Assembly: GCF_000282215.1 (NCBI RefSeq)
Contig: NZ_AKJS01000144.1
Coordinates: 1 to 64,000, forward strand
DNA: 64,000 nt
Direction: 5' to 3'
DNA from: Pseudomonas sp. GM21
Lineage (GTDB): Bacteria; Pseudomonadota; Gammaproteobacteria; Pseudomonadales; Pseudomonadaceae
The notes under the pieces are model-generated. The model saw only the letters and a list, made by a program, of their open reading frames with translations, was not told where the DNA came from and made no database searches. Position numbers and translations under genes: made by a program. Below are positions 24,762 through 32,948 of the stretch, piece by piece (within the stretch, counting starts at the first letter, position 1; each line of letters starts with the position of its first letter).

Positions 24762-25466
24762 ATGGCATCGCAACCACTTGCCCCAAGCGAAACCAGTTCA
24801 TCCAATCTACCGCCTGCACCGGGATGGCAGGGCATCGCCAGCGACTGGTCCTCGGATAGGGAGGCCTTCAAGCAGGTCCCTTGGGGCAAGGCGATGATGT
24901 GGATATTCCTGCTCAGCGATACTTTTATATTCAGCTGTTTTTTAACTGGCTACATGTCGGTACGCATGACCATCACCACGGCTTGGCCGAACCCCAGTGA
25001 AGTGTTCGCATTGACGATCGGCGGTAAAGAAATCCCGCTTATTCTGATCGCCATCATGACCTTTGTACTGATCAGTAGCAGTGGCACCATGGCCATGGCC
25101 GTTAACTACGCCTATCGCCGTGATCGCGCGAAAACCACTGCCCTGATGCTGGCGACCGCTGCCTTGGGTGTGGCCTTCGTCGGCATGCAGGCATTTGAAT
25201 GGAGCAAGCTCATCGCCGAAGGAGTGCGTCCCTGGGGAAACCCCATGGGGGCGGCACAATTTGGTGCCAGCTTTTTCATGATTACCGGTTTCCACGGACT
25301 GCATGTGTCAATCGGCGCCCTCTACCTCAGCATTGTGGCACTGAAAGTATCGCGGGGAGATTATGAGCGCTCCGGAAACTATCAGAACGTCGAAATAGCC
25401 GGGCTTTACTGGCACTTCGTGGATTTGGTTTGGGTGTTTATTTTTGCTTTCTTCTATTTATGGTAG
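24762..25466 (+). CDS. Cytochrome c oxidase subunit III family protein (second copy)
   Basis: A 234-aa membrane protein, also of the subunit III family. It has VPWGKAMMWIFLLSDTFIFSCFLTGY as the first helix, the block MQAFEWSKLI with the conserved Glu, FFMITGFHGLHVSIGALYL, and YWHFVDLVWVFIFAFFYLW as the last helix. It matches canonical subunit III better than the preceding gene. The two are divergent paralogues with little identity outside the motifs. The next gene starts 13 nt after its stop. Confidence 0.88.
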   Translation: MASQPLAPSETSSSNLPPAPGWQGIASDWSSDREAFKQVPWGKAMMWIFLLSDTFIFSCFLTGYMSVRMTITTAWPNPSEVFALTIGGKEIPLILIAIMTFVLISSSGTMAMAVNYAYRRDRAKTTALMLATAALGVAFVGMQAFEWSKLIAEGVRPWGNPMGAAQFGASFFMITGFHGLHVSIGALYLSIVALKVSRGDYERSGNYQNVEIAGLYWHFVDLVWVFIFAFFYLW

Positions 25467-25479
25467 AGGAGCACCAGTG

Positions 25480-25797
25480 ATGGCACATGCTCAGGGTCAG
25501 CAACATCCAATCAGTTTGTACCTTAAAATCTGGGGGCTGTTATTCGTCCTCAGTACGCTCTCGTACCTGGTCGACTATTTCCAGTTCCATGGTTACCTTC
25601 GGTGGTCCCTGATTATTACTTTCATGTTGTTGAAGGCAGGTTTAATTGTCTCCATCTTCATGCATATGGCCTGGGAGCGGCTGGCGATGGTCTACGCCAT
25701 ATTGGTGCCACCTTTATGTTTGCTGGTGCTCATAGGACTAATGGCCTCTGAGGCGGACTATGTTTTCCTCAGCCGGGTCATTTCCTTCAGCCAATAA
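25480..25797 (+). CDS. Cytochrome c oxidase subunit IV family protein
   Basis: A 105-aa protein with three hydrophobic helices (about 13-31, 39-59 and 70-90). MLLKAGLIVSIFMHMAWE is the typical signature of bacterial subunit IV/CtaF-like proteins. The start at 25480 follows AGAGGAG by about 9 nt. The frame is open from 25444, but that part overlaps the end of the previous gene. Last gene of the oxidase operon. No heme a synthase (CtaA/CtaB) or CtaG assembly genes are nearby, so these must come from elsewhere. Confidence 0.85.
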   Translation: MAHAQGQQHPISLYLKIWGLLFVLSTLSYLVDYFQFHGYLRWSLIITFMLLKAGLIVSIFMHMAWERLAMVYAILVPPLCLLVLIGLMASEADYVFLSRVISFSQ

Positions 25798-25829
25798 CCA
25801 GCTTCCCGATGACCTTGAGTTTGCGGGGG

Positions 25830-26390
25830 CTAACCCGATATCACTCGCTTGAATTGATGCCATTTGTGCTGCCAGGCGACTGTCCAGTGGGGGGCAGCCG
25901 CTCCCGTGCCGGCGATTTTCAGCGTTGGATGATGTTCGATGACCCGGGTCAATACCGATTCCTGATTCGGTTCAACATCCACGAAGAAGATATGTTTTCC
26001 ATCTTCTATCATCTGCTTGAAATTGCGAAAGTGAGTGTTCGGCACCTGGAACCCAAAAAAACCGCCTTCCCAGATGCAGAAGCCCAAAATAACAATGGCA
26101 AGGAAGATAAAAGGCATCCAGCCTGCGGCGGATTCAGTCCAACCCAACCAATAAGCGCTACCCAGGACCAGCGCTGCGAGTGGCACACCGACCGCCGCAC
26201 CAATCTCACCAGAGTGGACAGCATCTTGTTCCATTAACGAGCTAATCTCGTGGAGGTGATGTTGTTCAACATCAGCAATTTTTTCACTGAGCACATGTAT
26301 TTGTTCGGAATTGATGCCGCTGGCCTCCAATTCATTTTCAACGGCTTCGAGATCGTCGAGATTGTCACTGATGTAATAGTGCCGATTCAT
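25830..26390 (-). CDS. Two-helix membrane protein of unknown function, oxidase-linked
   Basis: A 186-aa protein. The soluble N-terminal part (YYISDNLDDLEAVENELEASGI) resembles the alpha/beta folds of DUF1269 or general-stress-protein-17M-like families. Two hydrophobic helices lie at about 64-83 and 88-108. A second soluble part (HIFFVDVEPNQESVLTRVIEHHP) repeats the same beta-alpha design. GGAGG lies 7 nt before the ATG. It converges with the oxidase operon and carries the same CTATACTTCTT promoter box. I cannot assign a biochemical role. A part in redox stress or oxidase function is inference from context. Confidence 0.75.
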   Translation of the reverse strand: MNRHYYISDNLDDLEAVENELEASGINSEQIHVLSEKIADVEQHHLHEISSLMEQDAVHSGEIGAAVGVPLAALVLGSAYWLGWTESAAGWMPFIFLAIVILGFCIWEGGFFGFQVPNTHFRNFKQMIEDGKHIFFVDVEPNQESVLTRVIEHHPTLKIAGTGAAAPHWTVAWQHKWHQFKRVISG

Positions 26391-26505
26391 GCCACACCTC
26401 CCATCTCGCGTTTGCTGTAGACCTCCTCTGTCCTGCAGCCTTTAACCGAGATTTGCCGTCGGTATATGAACCCGTGGGGAACATTGCACACTTCATGCAA
26501 TTCGA

Positions 26506-26516
26506 AAGAAGTATAG
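26506..26516 (-). promoter_or_regulatory. Sigma-S-like -10 box of the 186-aa gene
   Basis: CTATACTTCTT on the minus strand, preceded by TG and without a -35 match at the usual distance. Identical over 11 nt to the coxB promoter box. Confidence 0.5.
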
Positions 26517-26732
26517 CACCCGCTATCATGCTGAGAATGAAGCGTCAAGAACTGAAGGCAGCATCTGGGGCTAGGGCGCTACGACCCACTCTGTAGGCGA
26601 AGTGCCATGAGAGGGAAACGTCGGGAGCATTACTGGAAGAGAGGGGAATCCCATGCTGTTGGGCGCAGTGCAGGGTGCAGCGCAGTAGTGTCCCAACCTG
26701 ACGACAAGATTGTGAATTTCAAAAACGATTGC

Positions 26733-26761
26733 GGTTGCTTCCCCGACACAGGGAAGCAACC
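26733..26761 (-). terminator. glmS rho-independent terminator
   Basis: Perfect 11-bp stem GGTTGCTTCCC / GGGAAGCAACC with a 7-nt loop, starting about 20 nt after the glmS stop. A short TTTTTG run follows a few bases later on the minus strand. Confidence 0.85.
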
Positions 26762-26820
26762 GGGATCACTTGTGGATAACTTATTCCACCGTTACCGACT
26801 TCGCCAGGTTCCGCGGCTGG
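26750..26820 (-). other. attTn7 site at the glmS 3' end
   Basis: The last codons of glmS (PRNLAKSVTVE) are the conserved TnsD recognition region. Tn7 inserts about 25 bp after the stop, which here falls near 26756 inside the terminator hairpin. No Tn7 end or transposase is visible, so the site is empty. Confidence 0.65.
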
Positions 26821-28628
26821 TCAACGTCCGTGCCTTTCAACACAGCAACGTAGTACGACAGCAACTGCAGCGGGATGGTGTAGAGGATAGGCGAAAGGAT
26901 GTCGTGGATGTGCGGCATGTGCACAACGTGCGTGCCTTCACCATTGGTCATGCCGGCCTGTTCGTCTGCAAAGACGATCAATTGGCCGCCACGGGCGCGG
27001 ACTTCCTGGAGGTTGGATTTCAACTTCTCCAGCAGTTCGTTGTTCGGCGCCACGGTCACCACGGGCATGTCGTTATCCACAAGCGCCAACGGGCCGTGTT
27101 TCAGCTCGCCAGCCGGGTAGGCTTCAGCGTGGATGTAGGAGATTTCCTTGAGTTTCAGGGCCCCTTCCATCGCTACCGGGAATTGCGCGCCGCGGCCGAG
27201 GAACAGGGTGTGGTTCTTCTCGGCGAACAACTCGGCGATTTTCTCCACGGTGCTGTCCATGGCCAGGGCTTCGCCCAAGCGGGTTGGCAGACGACGCAAC
27301 TCTTCAACCAGAGTCGCTTCGACGCCTTTGGCCAATGTCCCGCGAACCTGACCCAGGGACAGGGTCAGTAACAGCAAGCCTACCAGTTGAGTGGTGAAGG
27401 CTTTGGTCGAGGCCACGCCGATTTCGCGACCGGCCTGGGTTAGCAGGGTCAGGTCGGACTCGCGCACCAACGAACTGATGCCGACGTTGCAGATTGCCAG
27501 GCTGGCGAGGTAGCCCCCTTCTTCTCTTGAAAGCTCCTTGGCGTTGCGCAGTGCCGCGAGGGTGTCGGCGGTTTCACCGGACTGCGAAATGGTCACGAAC
27601 AGGGTGTCTGGCTGCACCACGACTTTGCGGTAGCGGAATTCGCTGGCGACTTCGACCTGGCACGGGATGCCGGCAAGTTCTTCCAGCCAGTAACGGGCAA
27701 CCATACCGGCGTGATAGCTGGTGCCGCAGGCAACGATCTGCACGTTGCGCACTTTGGCGAACAGTTCGGCCGCCTGTGGACCGAACGCTTGAACCAGCAC
27801 GCCGTTCGGGCTCAGACGACCTTCGAGGGTGCGTTGAACAACAGACGGTTGCTCGTGGATTTCCTTGAGCATGAAGTGACGGAACTCGCCCTTGTCCGCC
27901 GCTTCGGCACCGTCGCGATACTGCACGGTTTCGCGCTCGACGGCTTTGCCGTCAACGTCCCAGATATGCACGCTGTCGCGGCGAATCTCAGCGATATCGC
28001 CTTCTTCCAGGTACATGAAACGGTCAGTAACCTGGCGCAGGGCCAGTTGGTCGGAAGCGAGGAAGTTTTCACCCAGGCCCAGGCCAATCACCAACGGGCT
28101 GCCGCTACGAGCGGCAACCAGACGGTCCGGCTGCTGAGCGCTGATGACCGCCAGGCCATAAGCACCGTGCAGCTCTTTGACCGTAGCCTTGAGGGCAGCG
28201 GTCAGGTCGGGCAAATCCTTGAGTTTGTGATTCAACAGGTGGGCAATGACTTCAGTGTCGGTGTCCGAGGTGAACACGTAACCCAAAGCTTTCAACTGCT
28301 CGCGCAAGGCTTCGTGGTTTTCAATGATGCCGTTGTGCACCACGGCCAGGTCGCCGGAGAAATGCGGGTGGGCGTTACGTTCGCAGGGTGCGCCGTGTGT
28401 CGCCCAGCGGGTATGGGCGATGCCGAGGCGACCCACCAGTGGCTCGGCTTCAAGCGCGTTTTCCAGCTCGCTGACCTTGCCCGGACGACGCATGCGTTCG
28501 AGTTTTTCATCGTTGGTGAAGACCGCCACACCGGCGCTGTCATAGCCACGGTATTCCAGGCGTTTGAGGCCTTCGAGCAGGATGGCGGTGATGCTACGTT
28601 CTGCGACTGCGCCGACAATTCCACACAT
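26781..28628 (-). CDS. glmS: Glutamine--fructose-6-phosphate aminotransferase
   Basis: Makes glucosamine-6-phosphate from fructose-6-phosphate and glutamine, the first step to UDP-GlcNAc. The 615-aa protein has the N-terminal nucleophile Cys2 (MCGIVGAV), glutaminase blocks HTRWATHGAP and HNGIIENH, two SIS domains (CGTSYHAG and SQSGETADT in the first), and the C-terminal DVDQPRNLAKSVTVE that donates residues to the active site. The ATG lies 1 nt after the glmR stop, with CAGGAG inside glmR, so the genes are cotranscribed. Confidence 0.97.
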   Translation of the reverse strand: MCGIVGAVAERSITAILLEGLKRLEYRGYDSAGVAVFTNDEKLERMRRPGKVSELENALEAEPLVGRLGIAHTRWATHGAPCERNAHPHFSGDLAVVHNGIIENHEALREQLKALGYVFTSDTDTEVIAHLLNHKLKDLPDLTAALKATVKELHGAYGLAVISAQQPDRLVAARSGSPLVIGLGLGENFLASDQLALRQVTDRFMYLEEGDIAEIRRDSVHIWDVDGKAVERETVQYRDGAEAADKGEFRHFMLKEIHEQPSVVQRTLEGRLSPNGVLVQAFGPQAAELFAKVRNVQIVACGTSYHAGMVARYWLEELAGIPCQVEVASEFRYRKVVVQPDTLFVTISQSGETADTLAALRNAKELSREEGGYLASLAICNVGISSLVRESDLTLLTQAGREIGVASTKAFTTQLVGLLLLTLSLGQVRGTLAKGVEATLVEELRRLPTRLGEALAMDSTVEKIAELFAEKNHTLFLGRGAQFPVAMEGALKLKEISYIHAEAYPAGELKHGPLALVDNDMPVVTVAPNNELLEKLKSNLQEVRARGGQLIVFADEQAGMTNGEGTHVVHMPHIHDILSPILYTIPLQLLSYYVAVLKGTDVDQPRNLAKSVTVE

Positions 28629-28629
28629 G

Positions 28630-29406
28630 CTATTTCTCCTGACTGACAGCCGCGCAAATCAAATTGATTCCGCGAGCCTGAATCTGATCGCGCGCCGAAA
28701 GCGATAGGCGATCATCGGTAATAAGGGTATGGACGCTGCTCCATGGCAGTTCCAGGTTGGGGATTTTGCGGCCGATCTTGTCGGCCTCCACCATCACGAC
28801 GACTTCGCGGGCGACTTCTGCCATGACCCGGCTCAATCCCAGTAATTCGTTGAAAGTGGTGGTACCGCGGACCAGATCGATGCCATCGGCACCGATAAAC
28901 AACTGGTCAAAATCGTAAGAGCGCAGGACCTGCTCGGCGACCTGTCCCTGAAAGGACTCGGAATGCGGGTCCCAAGTACCGCCGGTCATCAACAGCACCG
29001 GCTCGTGTTCGAGCTCGCTCAACGCATTGGCAACGTGCAGCGAATTGGTCATCACCACCAAACCTGGCTGTTGACCGAGTTCAGGAATCATCGCAGCCGT
29101 GGTACTGCCGCTGTCGATGATGATTCGCGCATGCTCACGAATACGTGTGACAGCGGCGCGGGCGATGGCTTGTTTGTATTTGGAGACGGGCTGGCCGATG
29201 TCAGCGACCAGCTCCTGAGGCATGGTGATCGCACCGCCATAACGACGCAGCAGCAGGCCGTTACTTTCCAGCGCCGCCAAATCCTTGCGAATCGTAACTT
29301 CCGAAGTTTCAAAGCGCTTTGCCAGCTCATCCACACTCACTTCGCCCTGCTCGTTGAGCAAGGTGAGAATATTGTGTCGGCGTTGGGGTGTATTGCGCTT
29401 CGACAT
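28630..29406 (-). CDS. glmR: DeoR-family regulator GlmR
   Basis: A 258-aa DeoR/GlpR-type repressor. The N-terminal helix-turn-helix is RRHNILTLLNEQGEVSVDELAKRFETSEVTIRKDLAALE, and the C-terminal sugar-phosphate-sensing domain has IDSGSTTAAMI and GADGIDLVRG. The frame is open to 29448, but 29406 (MSKRNTPQRRHN) is the usual start in Pseudomonas. It lies between glmU and glmS, so it likely adjusts amino-sugar synthesis and its own transcript. A TTTCGA-T-TCGAAA palindrome 12 nt upstream of the start is a likely operator. Confidence 0.9.
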   Translation of the reverse strand: MSKRNTPQRRHNILTLLNEQGEVSVDELAKRFETSEVTIRKDLAALESNGLLLRRYGGAITMPQELVADIGQPVSKYKQAIARAAVTRIREHARIIIDSGSTTAAMIPELGQQPGLVVMTNSLHVANALSELEHEPVLLMTGGTWDPHSESFQGQVAEQVLRSYDFDQLFIGADGIDLVRGTTTFNELLGLSRVMAEVAREVVVMVEADKIGRKIPNLELPWSSVHTLITDDRLSLSARDQIQARGINLICAAVSQEK

Positions 29407-29417
29407 GGCTGGGTAAG

Positions 29418-29430
29418 TTTCGATTCGAAA
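29418..29430. promoter_or_regulatory. Putative GlmR/DeoR-type operator
   Basis: A 13-nt perfect palindrome TTTCGATTCGAAA between the glmR promoter and start codon. DeoR-family repressors are known to favour TTTCG-containing repeats. Autoregulation is inferred. Confidence 0.45.
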
Positions 29431-29443
29431 GATAACGGAAGCA

Positions 29444-29472
29444 ATCAAAACCTATTGGCGAATTTTCGTCAA
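29444..29472 (-). promoter_or_regulatory. glmR-glmS promoter
   Basis: On the minus strand, TTGACG (29472-29467), a 17-nt spacer, then TTTGAT (29449-29444). Five of six -35 and four of six -10 bases fit sigma-70. Confidence 0.6.
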
Positions 29473-29503
29473 GCGCGTTGCGATAAAAAGGCCTGTGCAT
29501 AAC

Positions 29504-29563
29504 TAAAAAATCGCAGCTTGCGGTGGGGTCGCTTTGAGCACCTGCCGCAAACTGCGATTTTTT
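29504..29563 (-). terminator. glmU terminator
   Basis: Long hairpin starting about 24 nt after the glmU stop. Arms AAAAAATCGCAGCTTGCGG and CCGCAAACTGCGATTTTTT pair with a single mismatch around a loop of about 21 nt, and the arm ends in a T run on the minus strand. Confidence 0.8.
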
Positions 29564-29586
29564 GATTTTGAAGCGCTGTGGATAAC

Positions 29587-30954
29587 TCAGCTCTTCTTGA
29601 CCTTTTCCGGCCGCTTCCAGCCGTCGATATTCTTTTGCCGTGCCCGGCCCACCGCTAACTGTGCGTTATCCACATTCTGCGTAATGGTCGAACCGGCCGC
29701 CGTGGTTGCACCGGAAGAGATATCCACAGGCGCCACCAACGAGTTGTTGGAACCGATGAACACATCTTCACCCAGCACGGTTTTCCACTTGTTGACGCCG
29801 TCGTAGTTGCAGGTGATGGTGCCTGCGCCAATGTTGGTGCGCGCACCGATCTCGGCGTCCCCAAGGTAAGCCAGATGACCGGCCTTCGCGCCTTCACCCA
29901 AATGTGCGTTCTTCAGTTCGACGAAGTTACCCACATGCGCGCGAGCCTCAAGTACGGTGCCCGGACGCAGACGCGCGAACGGACCGGCATCGCTGCCCTC
30001 GCCCAGAATTGCGCCTTCGATATGGCTGTTGGCCTTGATCACCACGCCTTTGCGCAAGGTACTGTCCTTGATCACACAGTTCGGGCCGATCACCACGTCG
30101 TCTTCGATGACTACTTTGCCTTCGAGGATCACGTTGATATCAATCAGCACATCGCGGCCGACAGTGACTTCACCACGCACATCGAAACGAGCCGGGTCAC
30201 GCAGGGTCACGCCTTGAGCCATCAAACGGCGGCCGGCGCGCAATTGATAGTGACGCTCGAGTTCGGAAAGTTGCTTGCGGTCATTGGCGCCCTGCACTTC
30301 CATGGCATCGTGAGGTTGCTCGGTGGCCACCACCAACCCATCGCTGACCGCCATGGCGATCACGTCGGTGAGGTAGTACTCGCCTTGGGCATTGTTGTTG
30401 GAGAGACGGCTCATCCAGCCACCCAGTTGTGCGAAAGGCAGGGCGAGAATGCCGGTGTTGCCTTCAGTGATCGCACGCTCGTCTTCGTTGGCGTCTTTTT
30501 GCTCAACGATGGCGGTGACCTTGCCGTTGGTATCACGGACGATTCGGCCATAGCCGGTCGGGTCGTCCAGTTCAACAGTGAGCAAGCCCAGTTGCTGCGG
30601 CGCCACTTTCTTGAGCAGGCGTTGCAGGGTATCGACTTCGATAAGTGGCACGTCACCGTAAAGAATCAGTACGGTATCGGACTCAATGAACGGCACAGCC
30701 TGTGCTACCGCATGACCGGTACCCAGTTGTTTGTCCTGCAGAACGAAATTCAGATCGTCCGCCGCCAAGCGCTCACGTACCGCTTCGGCGCCATGGCCAA
30801 TCACTACATGGATGCGCTGTGGATCAAGTTGTCGGGCGCTGTGGATAACATGGCCAAGCATTGAATTGCCGGCGATCGGGTGCAGAACTTTTGGCAACGC
30901 CGAGCGCATGCGGGTGCCTTGGCCGGCAGCGAGGATAACGATTTCTAGAGACAT
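29587..30954 (-). CDS. glmU: Bifunctional GlcNAc-1-P uridyltransferase / GlcN-1-P acetyltransferase
   Basis: Catalyses the last two steps to UDP-GlcNAc for peptidoglycan and LPS. The 455-aa protein has the uridyltransferase motif LAAGQGTRMRSALPKVLHP at the N-terminus and LYGDVPLI. From residue about 250 it has left-handed beta-helix hexapeptide repeats with the acetyltransferase region GDAEIGARTNIGAGTITCNYDG. It lies downstream of the atp operon, with a terminator in between, in the order usual for Pseudomonas. Confidence 0.97.
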   Translation of the reverse strand: MSLEIVILAAGQGTRMRSALPKVLHPIAGNSMLGHVIHSARQLDPQRIHVVIGHGAEAVRERLAADDLNFVLQDKQLGTGHAVAQAVPFIESDTVLILYGDVPLIEVDTLQRLLKKVAPQQLGLLTVELDDPTGYGRIVRDTNGKVTAIVEQKDANEDERAITEGNTGILALPFAQLGGWMSRLSNNNAQGEYYLTDVIAMAVSDGLVVATEQPHDAMEVQGANDRKQLSELERHYQLRAGRRLMAQGVTLRDPARFDVRGEVTVGRDVLIDINVILEGKVVIEDDVVIGPNCVIKDSTLRKGVVIKANSHIEGAILGEGSDAGPFARLRPGTVLEARAHVGNFVELKNAHLGEGAKAGHLAYLGDAEIGARTNIGAGTITCNYDGVNKWKTVLGEDVFIGSNNSLVAPVDISSGATTAAGSTITQNVDNAQLAVGRARQKNIDGWKRPEKVKKS

Positions 30955-31013
30955 GACTGGCTACCAATCCTGGGTGGTCAGCGGCTGCGACCAGGTGATG
31001 AAAGTCGGAATAG

Positions 31014-31042
31014 AAAAAAGGGTAGCCGAGGCTACCCTTTTT
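31014..31042 (-). terminator. atp operon terminator
   Basis: Hairpin GGGTAGC / GCTACCC with 4-nt loop flanked by A and T runs, just after the atpC stop on the minus strand. The flanking runs make it bidirectional in form. Confidence 0.85.
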
Positions 31043-31070
31043 AATCAATCGCGCAACAAGTAATGGCCTA

Positions 31071-31496
31071 TTAGTGGCCAAACTTCTTGCGGATCTGCTG
31101 GACGGTGCGCAGCTGAGCTGCAGCCTCGGCCAGACGTGCGGAAGCAGAACCGTAGTCGAATTCCGCGCCCCGCTCATGCAAGGCCTTCTCGGCAGCCTTA
31201 ACGGCTTCCTGAGCGGAGGCTTCGTCCAGGTCGCCAGCGCGTTGCACGGTGTCGGCAAGAACCTTGACCATGTTCGGCTGAACCTCGAGGAAACCGCCGG
31301 AGATGTAATACACCTCCTCTTCCCCGCCCTGCTTGACCAGGCGGATCGGGCCCGGCTTGAGATTAGTGATCAACGGCGCGTGACCCAGTGCGATACCAAG
31401 ATCACCGAGTGCACCGTGCGCAATCACCATCTCGACCAGACCGGAAAAGATTTCTCCTTCCGCGCTGACGATATCGCAATGGACTGTCATAGCCAT
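31071..31496 (-). CDS. atpC: ATP synthase F1 subunit epsilon
   Basis: A 141-aa epsilon subunit. It has the N-terminal beta-sandwich (VHCDIVSAEGEIFSGLVEMVIAHGALGDLGI) and a C-terminal helical hairpin that can inhibit ATP hydrolysis. GHAPLITNLKPG is the usual family block. It is last in the operon, 45 nt after atpD, and is followed by the terminator. Confidence 0.97.
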   Translation of the reverse strand: MAMTVHCDIVSAEGEIFSGLVEMVIAHGALGDLGIALGHAPLITNLKPGPIRLVKQGGEEEVYYISGGFLEVQPNMVKVLADTVQRAGDLDEASAQEAVKAAEKALHERGAEFDYGSASARLAEAAAQLRTVQQIRKKFGH

Positions 31497-31541
31497 CTGA
31501 TTGCCTCAACCTAAATTAGCGCCCGTTTCCGGGCGCCGGGA

Positions 31542-32921
31542 TTACAGTTTCTTGGCTTTCTCGATCGCTTCTTCGATGCCGCCGACCATGTAGAACGCTT
31601 GTTCTGGCAGGTGGTCGTAGTCACCGTTGAGGATGCCTTTGAAGCCAGCAATGGTGTCTTTCAGGGAAACGTATTTACCCGAAGAACCGGTGAAGACTTC
31701 AGCCACGAAGAACGGCTGCGACAAGAAACGCTGGATCTTACGAGCACGGTTTACCAACTGCTTGTCTTCTTCCGACAGCTCGTCCATACCCAGAATCGCA
31801 ATGATGTCCTTCAGTTCTTTGTAACGCTGCAGAACGTACTGTACACCGCGAGCAGTGTCGTAGTGGTCCTGGCCGATTACGTTCGGGTCCAGCTGGCGCG
31901 AAGTCGAGTCGAGTGGATCGATTGCCGGGTAGATACCCAGGGAAGCGATGTCACGGGACAGAACGACGGTGGCGTCCAAGTGGGCGAAAGTGGTCGCTGG
32001 CGACGGGTCAGTCAAGTCATCCGCAGGTACGTATACCGCTTGGATCGAGGTGATCGAACCGTTTTTGGTCGAAGTGATACGCTCTTGCAGAGTACCCATC
32101 TCTTCGGCCAGGGTCGGCTGGTAACCTACTGCGGAAGGCATACGGCCCAGCAGTGCGGATACTTCAGTACCGGCCAAGGTGTAACGATAGATGTTGTCGA
32201 CGAACAGCAGAACGTCGTTACCTTCGTCACGGAACTTCTCGGCCATGGTCAGGCCGGTCAGTGCTACGCGCAGACGGTTACCCGGCGGCTCGTTCATCTG
32301 ACCGTAAACCAGTGCCACTTTGTCCAGAACGTTGGAATCCTTCATCTCGTGGTAGAAGTCGTTACCCTCACGAGTACGCTCACCCACACCGGCGAACACG
32401 GAATAACCGCTGTGCTCGATGGCGATGTTACGGATCAATTCCATCATGTTTACGGTTTTGCCTACACCGGCACCACCGAACAGACCGACTTTACCACCCT
32501 TGGTGAACGGGCAAACAAGGTCGATGGCCTTGATGCCGGTTTCCAGCAGGTCGTTGCCGCCCGCTTGTTCAGCGAAGGTTGGCGCAGGACGGTGAATGCC
32601 CCAGCGCTCTTCGGTGTCGATCGGGCCAGCTTCGTCGATCGGGTTGCCCAGAACGTCCATGATCCGGCCCAGAGTCGCTTTACCGACCGGTACGGAGATG
32701 GCGGAACCGGAGTCGATGACGTCCAGACCACGCTTCAAGCCCTCGGTGGAGCCCATCGCAATGGTACGAACCACGCCGTCGCCCAGCTGTTGCTGAACTT
32801 CCAGAGTGGTTGCGGCCGCGCTTTGTACAGTCAGCGCGTTGTAGATGCTCGGTACGCTGTCGCGTGGGAATTCCACGTCGATAACGGCGCCGATGATTTG
32901 AACGATACGTCCGCTACTCAT
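31542..32921 (-). CDS. atpD: ATP synthase F1 subunit beta
   Basis: Catalytic beta subunit, 459 aa. The P-loop is GGAGVGKT, the catalytic Glu lies in GVGERTREGNDFYHEM, Walker B is VLLFVDNIYRYT, and the DELSEED loop appears as MDELSEEDK. Length is standard. It lies between atpG and atpC, with 27 and 45 nt gaps. Confidence 0.98.
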   Translation of the reverse strand: MSSGRIVQIIGAVIDVEFPRDSVPSIYNALTVQSAAATTLEVQQQLGDGVVRTIAMGSTEGLKRGLDVIDSGSAISVPVGKATLGRIMDVLGNPIDEAGPIDTEERWGIHRPAPTFAEQAGGNDLLETGIKAIDLVCPFTKGGKVGLFGGAGVGKTVNMMELIRNIAIEHSGYSVFAGVGERTREGNDFYHEMKDSNVLDKVALVYGQMNEPPGNRLRVALTGLTMAEKFRDEGNDVLLFVDNIYRYTLAGTEVSALLGRMPSAVGYQPTLAEEMGTLQERITSTKNGSITSIQAVYVPADDLTDPSPATTFAHLDATVVLSRDIASLGIYPAIDPLDSTSRQLDPNVIGQDHYDTARGVQYVLQRYKELKDIIAILGMDELSEEDKQLVNRARKIQRFLSQPFFVAEVFTGSSGKYVSLKDTIAGFKGILNGDYDHLPEQAFYMVGGIEEAIEKAKKL

Positions 32922-32948
32922 AGCTGGATCCTCTGAATATTTGAACCG

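Larger units (their letters stand above)
26391..26780. other. Intergenic region between the 186-aa gene and glmS
   Basis: 390 nt with no convincing gene. It holds the promoter of the 186-aa gene (CTATACTTCTT, 26506-26516 minus), the glmS terminator (26733-26761), the expected Tn7 insertion position near 26756 and a perfect DnaA box at 26771-26779. A 62-codon minus frame at 26571-26759 runs through the terminator and has no ribosome-binding site, so it is not called. Confidence 0.6.

Noticed and set aside
26571..26759. 62-codon minus-strand frame after glmS
   Set aside because: It spans the glmS terminator and has no start signal or recognisable protein character.
31599..32936. 445-codon plus-strand frame opposite atpD
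   Set aside because: Antisense shadow of a certain gene without family resemblance.
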